This document shows, piece by piece, positions 25,150-35,346 of a stretch of DNA of 64,000 nucleotides (the stretch's first letter is position 1; each line of letters starts with the position of its first letter). Origin of the DNA: CAYRFE01 sp964423645 [NCBI: uncultured bacterium] (GTDB taxonomy: Bacteria; Macinerneyibacteriota; Macinerneyibacteria; Macinerneyibacteriales); contig CAYRFE010000015.1 of the NCBI GenBank assembly GCA_964423645.1, forward strand, positions 1 to 64,000, read 5' to 3'. The position numbers were made by a program, and so were the translations under genes. The notes below the pieces were generated by a model. The model had not been told where the DNA came from, did no database searches, and saw only the letters and a program-made list of their open reading frames with translations.

Positions 25150-25589
25150 GAGGAATGTTCCTGCCGAACCCTGTAGTTGAGGAATTCCGGCTCCTTTTCG
25201 CTTACTTCTTGCATTTCATTATCGTACTGTGCGGGTTCCCACAATTCAAATGTCGAATAGACACCTGCGACGATCACGTCTTTCGTAATTCCAACTGTCT
25301 CCATGAGATCTCGCGGCAACATAATTCGATTTTGCGTGTCAATACGAATACTGACCGCTTCTGAGGCGAGCAATCTGAGATAGCGTTGATAATTATAGTC
25401 ATACGCGGCCTGTTTGCGTATCGGCTCTATAAACTCATTCCATGCCTGTTCGGTATACACCGTAAGACACGGAACACCGCTTCCCTTCGCTATAATGAGT
25501 TTATCGCCTGAAATACTGTCACGGAACTGCGACGGTAATTTCAAACGAAGTTTCTCATCAACGGTATGTCGATGCTTTCCTACAAACAC
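25146..25589 (-). CDS. mraZ: Transcriptional regulator MraZ
   Basis: Two AbrB-like swapped-hairpin domains make a ring-shaped DNA-binding protein that regulates the dcw operon. The N-terminus reads FVGKHRHTVDEKLRLKLPSQ, and the second half repeats the pattern in IRIDTQNRIMLPRDLMETV. It is 147 residues. The start is GTG at 25589; no ATG is available in frame. The classical Shine-Dalgarno is weak and the MraZ box overlaps this region, so binding could also affect initiation. Confidence 0.95.
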   Translation of the reverse strand: MFVGKHRHTVDEKLRLKLPSQFRDSISGDKLIIAKGSGVPCLTVYTEQAWNEFIEPIRKQAAYDYNYQRYLRLLASEAVSIRIDTQNRIMLPRDLMETVGITKDVIVAGVYSTFELWEPAQYDNEMQEVSEKEPEFLNYRVRQEHSS

Positions 25590-25593
25590 CTTA

Positions 25594-25618
25594 TCCCATT
25601 TCCTCCCATTTTAACCCA
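25594..25618 (-). promoter_or_regulatory. MraZ box: three TGGGN repeats
   Basis: On the minus strand TGGGT, TGGGA and TGGGA occur at 25618, 25608 and 25598, each separated by exactly 5 nt. This 10-bp periodicity is the known MraZ binding pattern. The repeats lie between the -10 box and the mraZ start codon, consistent with autorepression. Confidence 0.85.
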
Positions 25619-25625
25619 CAAGTAG

Positions 25626-25654
25626 AATTTATCACTCCACTTCGCCCCTGTCAA
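25626..25654 (-). promoter_or_regulatory. Promoter of the division and cell wall operon
   Basis: Minus strand TTGACA (25654-25649), 17 bp, TAAATT (25631-25626). It would give a leader of about 30 nt carrying the MraZ box. The remaining 190 bp up to the next gene shows nothing else I can support. Confidence 0.75.
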
Positions 25655-25847
25655 GGATAAAAAAGAAAAAAATGCGGTTTTATGTGGATTTTTATGGAAA
25701 ATAAAGAGAAGAATGTATGTGATTAAAAAGCCCACCTGAGAAAGCGAGAGGCGACCAGGGAAAATACCTTTGAGTTTATTCGAAAGGAATGTGTGGATAT
25801 TTCGAAGATGTGTAAACTATAACTATTTAGATACAGTTTTACCTTTT

Positions 25848-26798
25848 TTAATTTATTTCTCCCTGAACCACTTCAATTTCTTGGCTTGTTCTCTCAATGC
25901 CATCATTCCAGTAAACTTTCTGACCATACCAAAATGATCCCTCTAACAATGGATAGCCCAAAAGACCTTTTCCCAGATTAATCATCGCAGTAAAAGAGTC
26001 GGAATTATCGAAGTCTATTTGATACCCGAGAGTAGCTTTATTAAAAATTATTGCGTTATCTTTAAAAGAAAACACTCTCAAAGTACTATCTGAATAACCG
26101 GCACTTAAAATAGCATACTTTTTTGATTTAGATATATACCGAATATCTGATAAAAAACCGATTGGATCCGGGTTAAGATCTCCATTAACATACCAAAATG
26201 TTTTCTTTTTTTCACAATTCAAAAAAAGAGTTGTTCCGCCGAACTTACCGACCGTGTCTGGATTCATCTCTCTTCCAAGATCACTTTTTATTTCATAAAA
26301 AATATAGTCTATGCCTTCATAAACATAAGCTTTTACATCAATAACATACAGCCATTCTCGAGCATCAAAATAGTAAGAGAAATCTGTTTTATCATTAAGA
26401 AAATGATGAGAAAAAAGGACATTATTGATGGATAATTCATATTTATTACCCCATGTTTTAAATAAATACCCATTATATGATACACTATACATTACTAAAG
26501 GCGAATATATATACCCAGAAATCCCTCTAATCGTTGTTACAGAAAACCAGAAACCATTATACTCTATATCATTAATCCGTACTTTCTGACGTTCATACGT
26601 ATGCCCAGAGTTATTTGTAAATTTTTCTCCTCGTTTAACAGTATCTACCACTTTACTTTTTATATCAGGTTTTTCCCTTATCATTGCGACGTCAACATAT
26701 GTGGAGAGTGTTACTTCTAACTCGATCATATCCAACGCCCATATATACTTCGCCCCGATTAGAAATATAAACAAAAAGCAAAAAAAAACTCTTTTCAT
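25848..26798 (-). CDS. Secreted protein with SH3-like domain, unknown function
   Basis: The 316-residue product has a signal peptide (KRVFFCFLFIFLIGAKYIWA). A bacterial SH3-type domain follows at about residues 30-105 (VDVAMIREKPDIKSKVVDTVKRGEKF through ISGYIYSPLV-like strands). The remaining 200 residues are beta-rich with repeated strand-turn patterns and no recognised catalytic motif. It is likely periplasmic or surface-associated. It is AT-rich compared with the division operon and stands alone. Confidence 0.65.
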   Translation of the reverse strand: MKRVFFCFLFIFLIGAKYIWALDMIELEVTLSTYVDVAMIREKPDIKSKVVDTVKRGEKFTNNSGHTYERQKVRINDIEYNGFWFSVTTIRGISGYIYSPLVMYSVSYNGYLFKTWGNKYELSINNVLFSHHFLNDKTDFSYYFDAREWLYVIDVKAYVYEGIDYIFYEIKSDLGREMNPDTVGKFGGTTLFLNCEKKKTFWYVNGDLNPDPIGFLSDIRYISKSKKYAILSAGYSDSTLRVFSFKDNAIIFNKATLGYQIDFDNSDSFTAMINLGKGLLGYPLLEGSFWYGQKVYWNDGIERTSQEIEVVQGEIN

Positions 26799-27271
26799 TT
26801 TACCCTACCTGTCGTTAATATTGATCTTACCCGACCATCCCCGACACACCATTCTACACAAAAAGTATACATGAAAAATACATTTATTCAATATTGAATA
26901 TTGCATAAAAGCATATATACTGCTCACTTGTGGAAACTTTGGCGAAAATGAGAGGGAAAGGAAACTGTAATACTTTGTTGTCCCTGAATCTTGTTGGAAC
27001 GCGGCATGCCGTGTCCGTGCTTTTTATACTGCCATTATTCTCAAGGAAAAGAATTTTACAACAAAAAAATAACAGGATTTCTCCTCAATAGTATATTCGT
27101 CGAAATGACACAATTCGGGCCGATATAGAATCGCCCCCTAGAAGAACATCATAATCCATTAATACACACTAGCCAGTCATCCTACGGATGCCATTCCTTC
27201 AGTATGAAGGGGAATGAATTCACCGATTTCAAATAACGACCTTAAAAAATCAGCGTATAGCAATTCCGTAG

Positions 27272-27292
27272 GGGCGGATTCCATATCCGCCC
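27272..27292. repeat. Hairpin GGGCGGAT/ATCCGCCC
   Basis: An 8-bp perfect stem with a 5-nt loop in the gene desert. No T-run follows. Confidence 0.6.
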
Positions 27293-27313
27293 ATTTCTTA
27301 TAAACATTTTTTT

Positions 27314-27364
27314 CAGCCTTGACCTTTTTGTTACTTTTTGTGTCAAAACAAAAAGTAAGACAGG
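27314..27364. repeat. Partial copy of the left-end repeat (5' part)
   Basis: Matches 6-56 at most positions (CAGCCTTGACCTTTTTGTTA at its start). It includes the self-complementary TTACTTTTTG and CAAAAAGTAA arms. Confidence 0.75.
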
Positions 27365-27438
27365 AATTTTCAATGAACATTAGGACACACAACCTTGTGT
27401 CACTACGATGCAATCACTTGATGTCTTAGTGTTCTTTA

Positions 27439-27457
27439 GGGCGAGGCGACCTCGCCC
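27439..27457. repeat. Hairpin GGGCGAGG/CCTCGCCC
   Basis: An 8-bp perfect stem with a 3-nt loop in the gene desert. Its function is unknown. Confidence 0.6.
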
Positions 27458-27706
27458 TTACATCATACATACGATGATTTCACCACCCCGTCGCTATGCG
27501 CCACCCCCTACTTGTAAAGGTGGGGAGTTGTTTATGTCATCTCGAACCTACTGTGTGAGAGATCTCAGTTTGATTTCATGGCAGACAAGATACTATTGAA
27601 CTGAGATTTCTCCTCATTAATACATTCGTCGAAATGACATGCCACTGGTTCGATGTAATTATCGTAGGTGCATACCTATGTGTCTGCACCCTAAGAGAAA
27701 AAATAT

Positions 27707-27764
27707 AATTTAGCTCCCCCTCGCGATTACGCGTTTCCCGCTCTTTGCAAAAAATGAGGGGGAA
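27707..27764. repeat. Partial copy of the left-end repeat (3' part)
   Basis: Matches about 290-347, including TTTAGCTCCCCCTCGCGATT and the closing GAGGGGG arm, with a few substitutions. Confidence 0.75.
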
Positions 27765-27830
27765 AGAAAACACTTAAAAAATTATCGTGAAACACTCCCC
27801 AAAAGGTATTATACATTTTATTTCTGTAAC

Positions 27831-28808
27831 TCAATCCGAGCTCTTCTGCGCCTGTAGCCCCTCCGATAATGCGATCAAAGCCGTTATTGAGGTGTTGTTA
27901 GCAAACACCGTCTGCACCCCCGATTCACGTAACCGTTTGAGATACTTCACTAATTTATACTCAAAAGAAAACGCGATCGCATACGGAATAATATGAGCGA
28001 CATCTGCAGGAGCATTGCTCTTCAACACATGATCGACGTATCCTGCATACAACTTACACTGTTTGTATTCGTCAAACCCTTTCGGCGTATATGCATCATA
28101 CCGAGCCGAACGTATGAGCGCGACAACACCGACAATCGTGGCCACTGCCGCTATTGCAACAAGCCCCGACGCGGCAAGCGGAATCGAGATCGGCAAAAAA
28201 CACAATCCCAGTACCATTGTAAGAATCGCAAATATAGTGGTGTTTATATTACTTTTATAGCGGAGCGGCTCGATAAGCCCGTCTTGAAAGAGTTTGTTTT
28301 CAAAAAGCGCTTTTAAATGCTTCATCATCTTTGCCGTTCTGAGAAATAATTTACTGACACTGCTGTTGTTACGAATATCTGTGGCAAGAAGCGTCTCCAG
28401 TATATACTGCTCATATTCTTCTTTTGGTTTTTCATTTCCCGCATTATAGGTAAGTTTTGTGGTTTGATACCATTTTTCTTTTTTTGTTGATTCAATATTC
28501 AACATCCCGCGTGCACATAGATCTACCGCTGTCGCAAGAAATATGTTATTTTTATCTCCATACGGTGCATACAACAATCCTGCGATTCCCGGGGGTTGTG
28601 CAGGTGCTTTTACGTCGTTTCCCGGAATATACGGAACAAGCGGTGTCCTTTCATATAACCTTGGATAAGCAGTAAAACGCATTCTGAAAAACCACACCAA
28701 ACCCGCAGCGAATGCACACGCAAGTAACCAAAAAAATGCATCACTGAACAAAAACTCCCAATGAATCTCTCGCTCGATCTCTACGACCGTGGCAAACACT
28801 CTCGTCAT
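27831..28808 (-). CDS. DUF2207-like membrane protein
   Basis: The protein of about 325 residues has a hydrophobic helix near residues 24-42 and a pair near residues 185-230. The segment FLATAVDLCARGMLNIE and the following polar domain resemble the cytosolic C-terminal part of DUF2207 membrane proteins. The extracytoplasmic N-terminal domain of that family is almost absent, so it may be a shortened relative. ATG at 28808 follows AAAGGAG; 22 extra upstream codons in frame lack such a site. Function is unknown. Confidence 0.65.
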   Translation of the reverse strand: MTRVFATVVEIEREIHWEFLFSDAFFWLLACAFAAGLVWFFRMRFTAYPRLYERTPLVPYIPGNDVKAPAQPPGIAGLLYAPYGDKNNIFLATAVDLCARGMLNIESTKKEKWYQTTKLTYNAGNEKPKEEYEQYILETLLATDIRNNSSVSKLFLRTAKMMKHLKALFENKLFQDGLIEPLRYKSNINTTIFAILTMVLGLCFLPISIPLAASGLVAIAAVATIVGVVALIRSARYDAYTPKGFDEYKQCKLYAGYVDHVLKSNAPADVAHIIPYAIAFSFEYKLVKYLKRLRESGVQTVFANNTSITALIALSEGLQAQKSSD

Positions 28809-28902
28809 ACTATGCTCCTTTGTTACAACACTTACAGTATACACAACTGATGATTTTTTTGAAAGAAAAAACACACAAACATCACTTTAGAATTGAAAAA
28901 AA

Positions 28903-28931
28903 TTGACCTTTTGGATATGCCATGATAGACT
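28903..28931 (+). promoter_or_regulatory. Promoter of the PAP2-GNAT pair
   Basis: TTGACC, 17 bp, TAGACT. It gives a transcript starting about 20 nt before the GTG at 28959, with GGAGG (28948-28952) in the leader. Confidence 0.7.
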
Positions 28932-28958
28932 GTGTTGAAGAATATACGGAGGTCAAAC

Positions 28959-29726
28959 GTGAATGTCGCCAAAGACCCAAATCACATTCGTCCCGTTACC
29001 GCATATGATGATACGGTATCGTTATCATTACTGCAAATGAGTGCATTCATTTTTACCGGTATTGCTTGCATCATTTTATCCGCCCTGATTTGGCGCGAAC
29101 GAACGTTTGAGCTATCACTCACCCTTGTTCATAATTCAATTTACACACATGGATATACTACGTTATTTCAGATGATCACTCAATACGGAATGTCGCTAAT
29201 ACTTCTGATTTACGTTGTTTTTTTTCTTCATACATACCAAACTGATCGATATGCGCACAACACTTCGGTGTATGTCTGTGCCATACTTCTTTTCATCATT
29301 GCAGGCCTATCCGTTGACATCATAAAAACAATGATCGACAAAGCACGCCCATCGGAAATACTTCCGGGATTGACCGCACTCACACAATCCCCGCATACCG
29401 CGTCATATCCATCGGCGCATACTACCAAAGCAATAGCTCTTGTTCTCCCATTTCTATTCTTGACGCATAAGCGATCTTGTGCGTATCTCATTACGACCAC
29501 TTTGTCTCTTTGCATTGCATTGTTGATCGCATATTCGCGAATAGCATTACAGAAACATTTTTTAAGTGACGTAATTGCCGGCATAGGATGTGCAATTATC
29601 TGTGTTCCGCTCGCAGTGTATGCGACGCGAAGGATTATGAAAAAACATCATTCACGCTTCACGCCGCGAACACTGGTTGTGTTCTATATCGTGTGCGGTA
29701 TTCTGTTGGCATTCATCTCGTTTTAG
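28959..29726 (+). CDS. PAP2-superfamily membrane phosphatase
   Basis: Integral membrane lipid phosphatase of the PAP2 (type 2 phosphatidic acid phosphatase) superfamily. The three catalytic motifs are complete: KTMIDKARP (K-x6-RP), SYPSAHTT (PSxH), and SRIALQKHFLSD (SR-x5-H-x3-D). About six helices surround them. It may dephosphorylate undecaprenyl pyrophosphate or phosphatidylglycerol phosphate; the substrate is not resolved. The start is GTG at 28959, placed by the ribosome binding site and promoter; the frame opens further upstream within the -10 region. It is followed 12 bp later by a GNAT gene. Confidence 0.85.
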   Translation: MNVAKDPNHIRPVTAYDDTVSLSLLQMSAFIFTGIACIILSALIWRERTFELSLTLVHNSIYTHGYTTLFQMITQYGMSLILLIYVVFFLHTYQTDRYAHNTSVYVCAILLFIIAGLSVDIIKTMIDKARPSEILPGLTALTQSPHTASYPSAHTTKAIALVLPFLFLTHKRSCAYLITTTLSLCIALLIAYSRIALQKHFLSDVIAGIGCAIICVPLAVYATRRIMKKHHSRFTPRTLVVFYIVCGILLAFISF

Positions 29727-29738
29727 AAAGGATTAGCT

Positions 29739-30212
29739 ATGTCGTCTATTCAGTATGAAGAGATAATCGATACGGAAAAAAAGCATCTGATTTGTAATAC
29801 GGTACTTCGCAGTCTTCCCGACTGGTTCGGCTTAGAAGATGCAATTGTCGACTATTGTCATGGCGTGAAAAACAAACCCTTTTTTTCCGTTTCGATAAAA
29901 AATGCCGACCCGATTGGTTTTGTCTCGCTCCACCACACATCTGCAGTGGCAAGTGAAATATACGTTATGGGTATTTTACGTCCCTTCCACGGGCAAGGAA
30001 TTGGCAAAGCACTCGTAGAATGGGCAAAAAGCTATGCCATAAACGAGGATAAAAAACTGCTGTTGGTAAAAACACTCAGTGCTTCACATCCCGATAAAAA
30101 TTACGCACAAACCCGTATCTTCTATGAAAGAGTCGGCTTTGTCCCCCTTGAAGAATTACCTGATCTTTGGGGAAGCGCGAACCCTTGCTTGAATATGGTA
30201 ATGTTTTTATAG
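29739..30212 (+). CDS. GNAT-family N-acetyltransferase
   Basis: This 157-residue acetyltransferase has the acetyl-CoA loop RPFHGQGIGKALV (motif A) and a C-terminal FYERVGFVPLEELPD segment (motif B). The substrate is unknown. Similar single-domain GNAT proteins modify antibiotics, amino acids or proteins. It is cotranscribed with the PAP2 phosphatase gene, with AGAAAGGA as ribosome binding site. Confidence 0.8.
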   Translation: MSSIQYEEIIDTEKKHLICNTVLRSLPDWFGLEDAIVDYCHGVKNKPFFSVSIKNADPIGFVSLHHTSAVASEIYVMGILRPFHGQGIGKALVEWAKSYAINEDKKLLLVKTLSASHPDKNYAQTRIFYERVGFVPLEELPDLWGSANPCLNMVMFL

Positions 30213-30412
30213 ATTGTTTTTTCATAGCGCCATGGTTTCAATACATAACCAATTCCATTCGAGAAGTTGAACACATATCCGTACAAACAAATCGAACCCC
30301 GAGCCATTTGCAAAACTATACTATTTTGAATTTGTGCCCACCTCTAATCCATCCCGTGAAAATCGGTAAGAGAGCAGAAAGATCTTCTGCCCTCACAAAA
30401 ATTCCTAATGTA

Positions 30413-30576
30413 GAGAGCTTTGCATAATTACCATTTTTATGAGTTGTGCCCACCCCAAACCCCTCCCGCGAAAAATCGGGAGGGGCTTAACTTTGTTATA
30501 TAGTGGGGACTTCGTCCCCACACCCCTATTTAGGAAAAATAGAAAAATGAAAAATTTCGAATTTCGCAAAGGTCTC
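30413..30576. mobile_element. MITE-like element with target duplication
   Basis: The 164-bp element starts GAGAGCTTTGC and ends GCAAAGGTCTC, imperfect terminal inverted repeats of about 11 bp. The 6-bp AATGTA occurs on both sides (30407-30412 and 30577-30582), as expected for a target site duplication. It encodes no protein. A shorter 102-bp relative lies at 63459-63560 with both ends conserved, and partial copies lie at 38252, 45307 and just left of this one (from about 30308). The internal part holds other short repeats, including GGGGACTTCGTCCCC. Confidence 0.75.
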
Positions 30577-30606
30577 AATGTAGTAGCATATCGTATGCGC
30601 TCGAAT

Positions 30607-30690
30607 TCGTCCCCACACCCCTTATAATAATAAAATTATAATAGTAACGCCGAAGCAAGCTTCGGGGAATTTGACCCATTGAGATTAAAA
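30607..30690. repeat. Short dispersed repeat, copy 1
   Basis: Starts CGTCCCCACACCCC and ends GACCCATTGAGATTAAA, with GCCGAAGCAAGCTTCGG in the middle (a hairpin). A close copy lies at 53403-53510 and a worn one near 57841-57905. Each copy lies just upstream of, or next to, a terminator hairpin. Confidence 0.75.
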
Positions 30691-30691
30691 A

Positions 30692-30711
30692 AGCGGAGAT
30701 ATATCTCCGCT
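30692..30711 (-). terminator. Terminator of the LPS precursor/pyrG operon
   Basis: A 9-bp stem AGCGGAGAT/ATCTCCGCT with a 2-nt loop. It is followed on the minus strand by a T-run and lies 25 bp past the pyrG stop. Confidence 0.85.
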
Positions 30712-30735
30712 CAAACAATAATCACCGAAAAACAC

Positions 30736-33070
<2,335 letters not shown>

Positions 33071-33074
<4 letters not shown>

Positions 33075-33550
33075 GGGGTCTCCTTTTTTTGAATTCGAGT
33101 AATGATACTTGTCGTTGATTTCCCTTCCACAAACGGTAAAGACCGAACAATACCACCGTGTGCTTTTACAATATCGGCTCCAACTATGGATTCTTCCGAC
33201 CAATCACCACCCTTTACGAGTATATCGGGTACAATATCAACGATAAGATCGTACGGGGTATCTTCTTCAAATACAATCACATAATCAACGCTCTTTAATC
33301 CCAAAAGCATTTCAGCACGATCGTACTCTGTATTGACGGGACGAGCAGGACCTTTTAATCGTTTCACCGATGCATCACTATTGACACCGATGACCAGTAT
33401 GTCTCCAAGTGCACGCGCATGTTCAAGATATCGTTTATGCCCCACATGCAATATATCAAAACAACCGTTCGTGAAAACTATCCGTTTGCCCTCGTTTTTG
33501 AGTGCGCAAAAAAAAGTTTTAACGGATTTTCTGGATAACAAACCGTTCAT
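33071..33550 (-). CDS. hldE2: D-beta-D-heptose 1-phosphate adenylyltransferase (HldE C-terminal type)
   Basis: Makes ADP-D-glycero-D-manno-heptose from heptose 1-phosphate. The HxGH nucleotidyltransferase motif is in [15 protein letters not shown], with a late GKSTTSII in place of the usual KxSTTxII. It is 159 residues. In E. coli the two HldE activities are fused; here they are separate adjacent genes. Its start overlaps the kinase gene by 32 bp, an unusually long overlap. Confidence 0.92.
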
Positions 33551-34508
33551 GTTTTAACCTATTCTCTAATACGACAGGATCAATGGGTACCACACCCGAT
33601 TGTTCAACGACAATTCCTGCAGCGACATTACTGATAAACGCGGCATGCTCGTAATCATATCCCGATGCGAGTAACGTCGTGAGTGTCGCAATCACAGTAT
33701 CGCCGGCACCGGTGACATCATATGCTTCGCGTGCGACAGTGGGGATATGATACACATCTTTATTCTTCTTAAATAACGTCATGCCGTCTTTTCCGCGAGT
33801 GATAAGAAGCGCTTCACATTCAAGATCATGCATAATACCGTCGCCGACGATAAAGAGATCTTTTTCGTCTTTTATCTTCCGTCCGTACATCGCACCCGCT
33901 TCGTGGTGATTCGGCGTGAGCAGGGTAACGCCTTTATACATTTTGTAGTGAGCTTCTTTGGGATCGACAGTAATGGGTATTTTGGTGTCTTTGAACATTG
34001 ATAGTACTTTTTTGATCAATGACGGCGTAACAACACCTTTTCCGTAATCTTCAATAATAACCCCGTCAACAACATCTTTCACGGCACGCAGGTATTGAAT
34101 AAGAGCATATTCTATATGTTCCGATGTTGGCTGGCATGATTCTTTGTCAATTCGTACGACATGTTGATTATGTGCGATAACTCGTGTTTTCACGGTGGTC
34201 GGACGATCATTGTCTTCCAACATACCATTGATATCAATATGTAAATTATGTAACATGGAACGTAATGTGGTGCCGTAAGTATCATTACCGGTCACGGCAC
34301 AAATACCGGATTTTGCACCAAGCTTTCGTATATTATGAGCGACATTCGATGCGCCGCCGGGGACAAACGTCTCTTTGACGACCGATACGACCGGCACCGG
34401 AGCTTCCGGAGAAATTCGCTCGACCGTTCCCCACACATGAGCATCAAGCATAACATCACCAATAACGACAATAAATTTTGTACCGATTTTTGCATGATCA
34501 AGTTTCAC
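33519..34508 (-). CDS. hldE1: D-beta-D-heptose 7-phosphate kinase (HldE N-terminal type)
   Basis: PfkB/ribokinase-family enzyme that phosphorylates heptose 7-phosphate at C1. Signatures are [15 protein letters not shown], the substrate loop [15 protein letters not shown], and the anion hole [13 protein letters not shown] with the catalytic Asp. I chose GTG at 34508 because AAAGGAG lies 7 nt upstream; an upstream in-frame extension overlaps the CYTH gene. The protein is then about 329 residues, normal for a stand-alone kinase. Confidence 0.92.
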   Translation of the reverse strand: MKLDHAKIGTKFIVVIGDVMLDAHVWGTVERISPEAPVPVVSVVKETFVPGGASNVAHNIRKLGAKSGICAVTGNDTYGTTLRSMLHNLHIDINGMLEDNDRPTTVKTRVIAHNQHVVRIDKESCQPTSEHIEYALIQYLRAVKDVVDGVIIEDYGKGVVTPSLIKKVLSMFKDTKIPITVDPKEAHYKMYKGVTLLTPNHHEAGAMYGRKIKDEKDLFIVGDGIMHDLECEALLITRGKDGMTLFKKNKDVYHIPTVAREAYDVTGAGDTVIATLTTLLASGYDYEHAAFISNVAAGIVVEQSGVVPIDPVVLENRLKHERFVIQKIR

Positions 34509-34521
34509 GCGCGATCTCCTT

Positions 34522-35193
34522 TCAGGATTCATTCCATTCGGACAGTACCGCAGGATCCGGATTGCTTCTGGCAAGAAAACGAATTATCTTTGGTGTCGCA
34601 TTCGGGCGCACGTCAATACCATTTTGCCGAAACAACGTTCCTATTACAGATTCTGCCAACATCAGATTGTCGGTCTCGGATTCTATCTCGAATTCTTCTT
34701 CGCCGTCATCATACACGACATGATCACATTCGAGCGGTACTGCGTAAGGAATAATCGTCGTTTTCGTACGAGTTACTTTCATACCGCCAAAACAACGCAC
34801 ACAATCCCATGTTTCAGGTGTGAGTTCAAGGTCTTTTTTCAATTGCTCGAGAAAATCAAACGGAATATCAAAGAATGATCGTTCGCCTCTTATAATTGAT
34901 TCCGCTAATGCAGTATCAACCAAATCTTCATACTCTTCATTAATCAACGCGCCATGACGACGCTGTATGAACAGCTTGCCTTTGATACGACATTTATACG
35001 TGCAAAACCAGATCCCGTCTCGACTCCGCAGACGCAATGAGACTCCTGTTCTCAACAGATCAAAAGACGGGGTGTCAAAATAGTAATTATGCATCGCGTA
35101 GGTCACCGTACGAAATGACGAGATCACAAAATAATGTAATAATGTCTCAAATTCACTTCTTGAAACCAAATACTTCAGTTCTTGTTCAATCAT
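34522..35193 (-). CDS. CYTH-domain protein
   Basis: This 223-residue protein belongs to the CYTH superfamily (adenylate cyclase class IV, thiamine triphosphatase, tripolyphosphatase). The N-terminal IEQELKYLV carries the E-x-E-x-K signature. YYFDTPSFDLLRTGVSLRLRSRDG and later acidic-basic strand patterns fit the tunnel fold. Many bacterial members hydrolyse tripolyphosphate or thiamine triphosphate; which applies here is open. It is the first gene of the hldE-kdsB-pyrG operon. Confidence 0.8.
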   Translation of the reverse strand: MIEQELKYLVSRSEFETLLHYFVISSFRTVTYAMHNYYFDTPSFDLLRTGVSLRLRSRDGIWFCTYKCRIKGKLFIQRRHGALINEEYEDLVDTALAESIIRGERSFFDIPFDFLEQLKKDLELTPETWDCVRCFGGMKVTRTKTTIIPYAVPLECDHVVYDDGEEEFEIESETDNLMLAESVIGTLFRQNGIDVRPNATPKIIRFLARSNPDPAVLSEWNES

Positions 35194-35265
35194 GTTTTTT
35201 TATATGCCGGAAAGATACCGTTGCGCAGATATGCACATCGGACAGCCGACACAACCTCCGTTCCT

Positions 35266-35294
35266 ATTGTAACAATGATTCGTACTTTTTTCAA
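35266..35294 (-). promoter_or_regulatory. Promoter of the CYTH-hldE-kdsB-pyrG operon
   Basis: Minus strand TTGAAA (35294-35289), 17 bp, TACAAT (35271-35266), giving a leader of about 65 nt. Confidence 0.65.
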
Positions 35295-35346
35295 ACAATT
35301 CTTTTTATTTTTTTCCATATTACGCAAATCTGTCACCAAAATTCGT

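Larger units (their letters stand above)
26799..27830. other. 1-kb gene desert rich in short inverted repeats
   Basis: No credible gene lies in this stretch. It holds partial copies of the left-end repeat (27314-27364 and 27707-27764), several hairpins, and a second form of the CTCCTCAtTaAtAcATTCGTCGA-like motif also seen at 245 and 750. It looks like an accumulation zone for dispersed repeats. Open frames here overlap the palindromes. Confidence 0.7.

Noticed and set aside
27177-27413. 78-residue open frame in the gene desert
   Set aside because: Covers repeats and hairpins and has no supporting signals.
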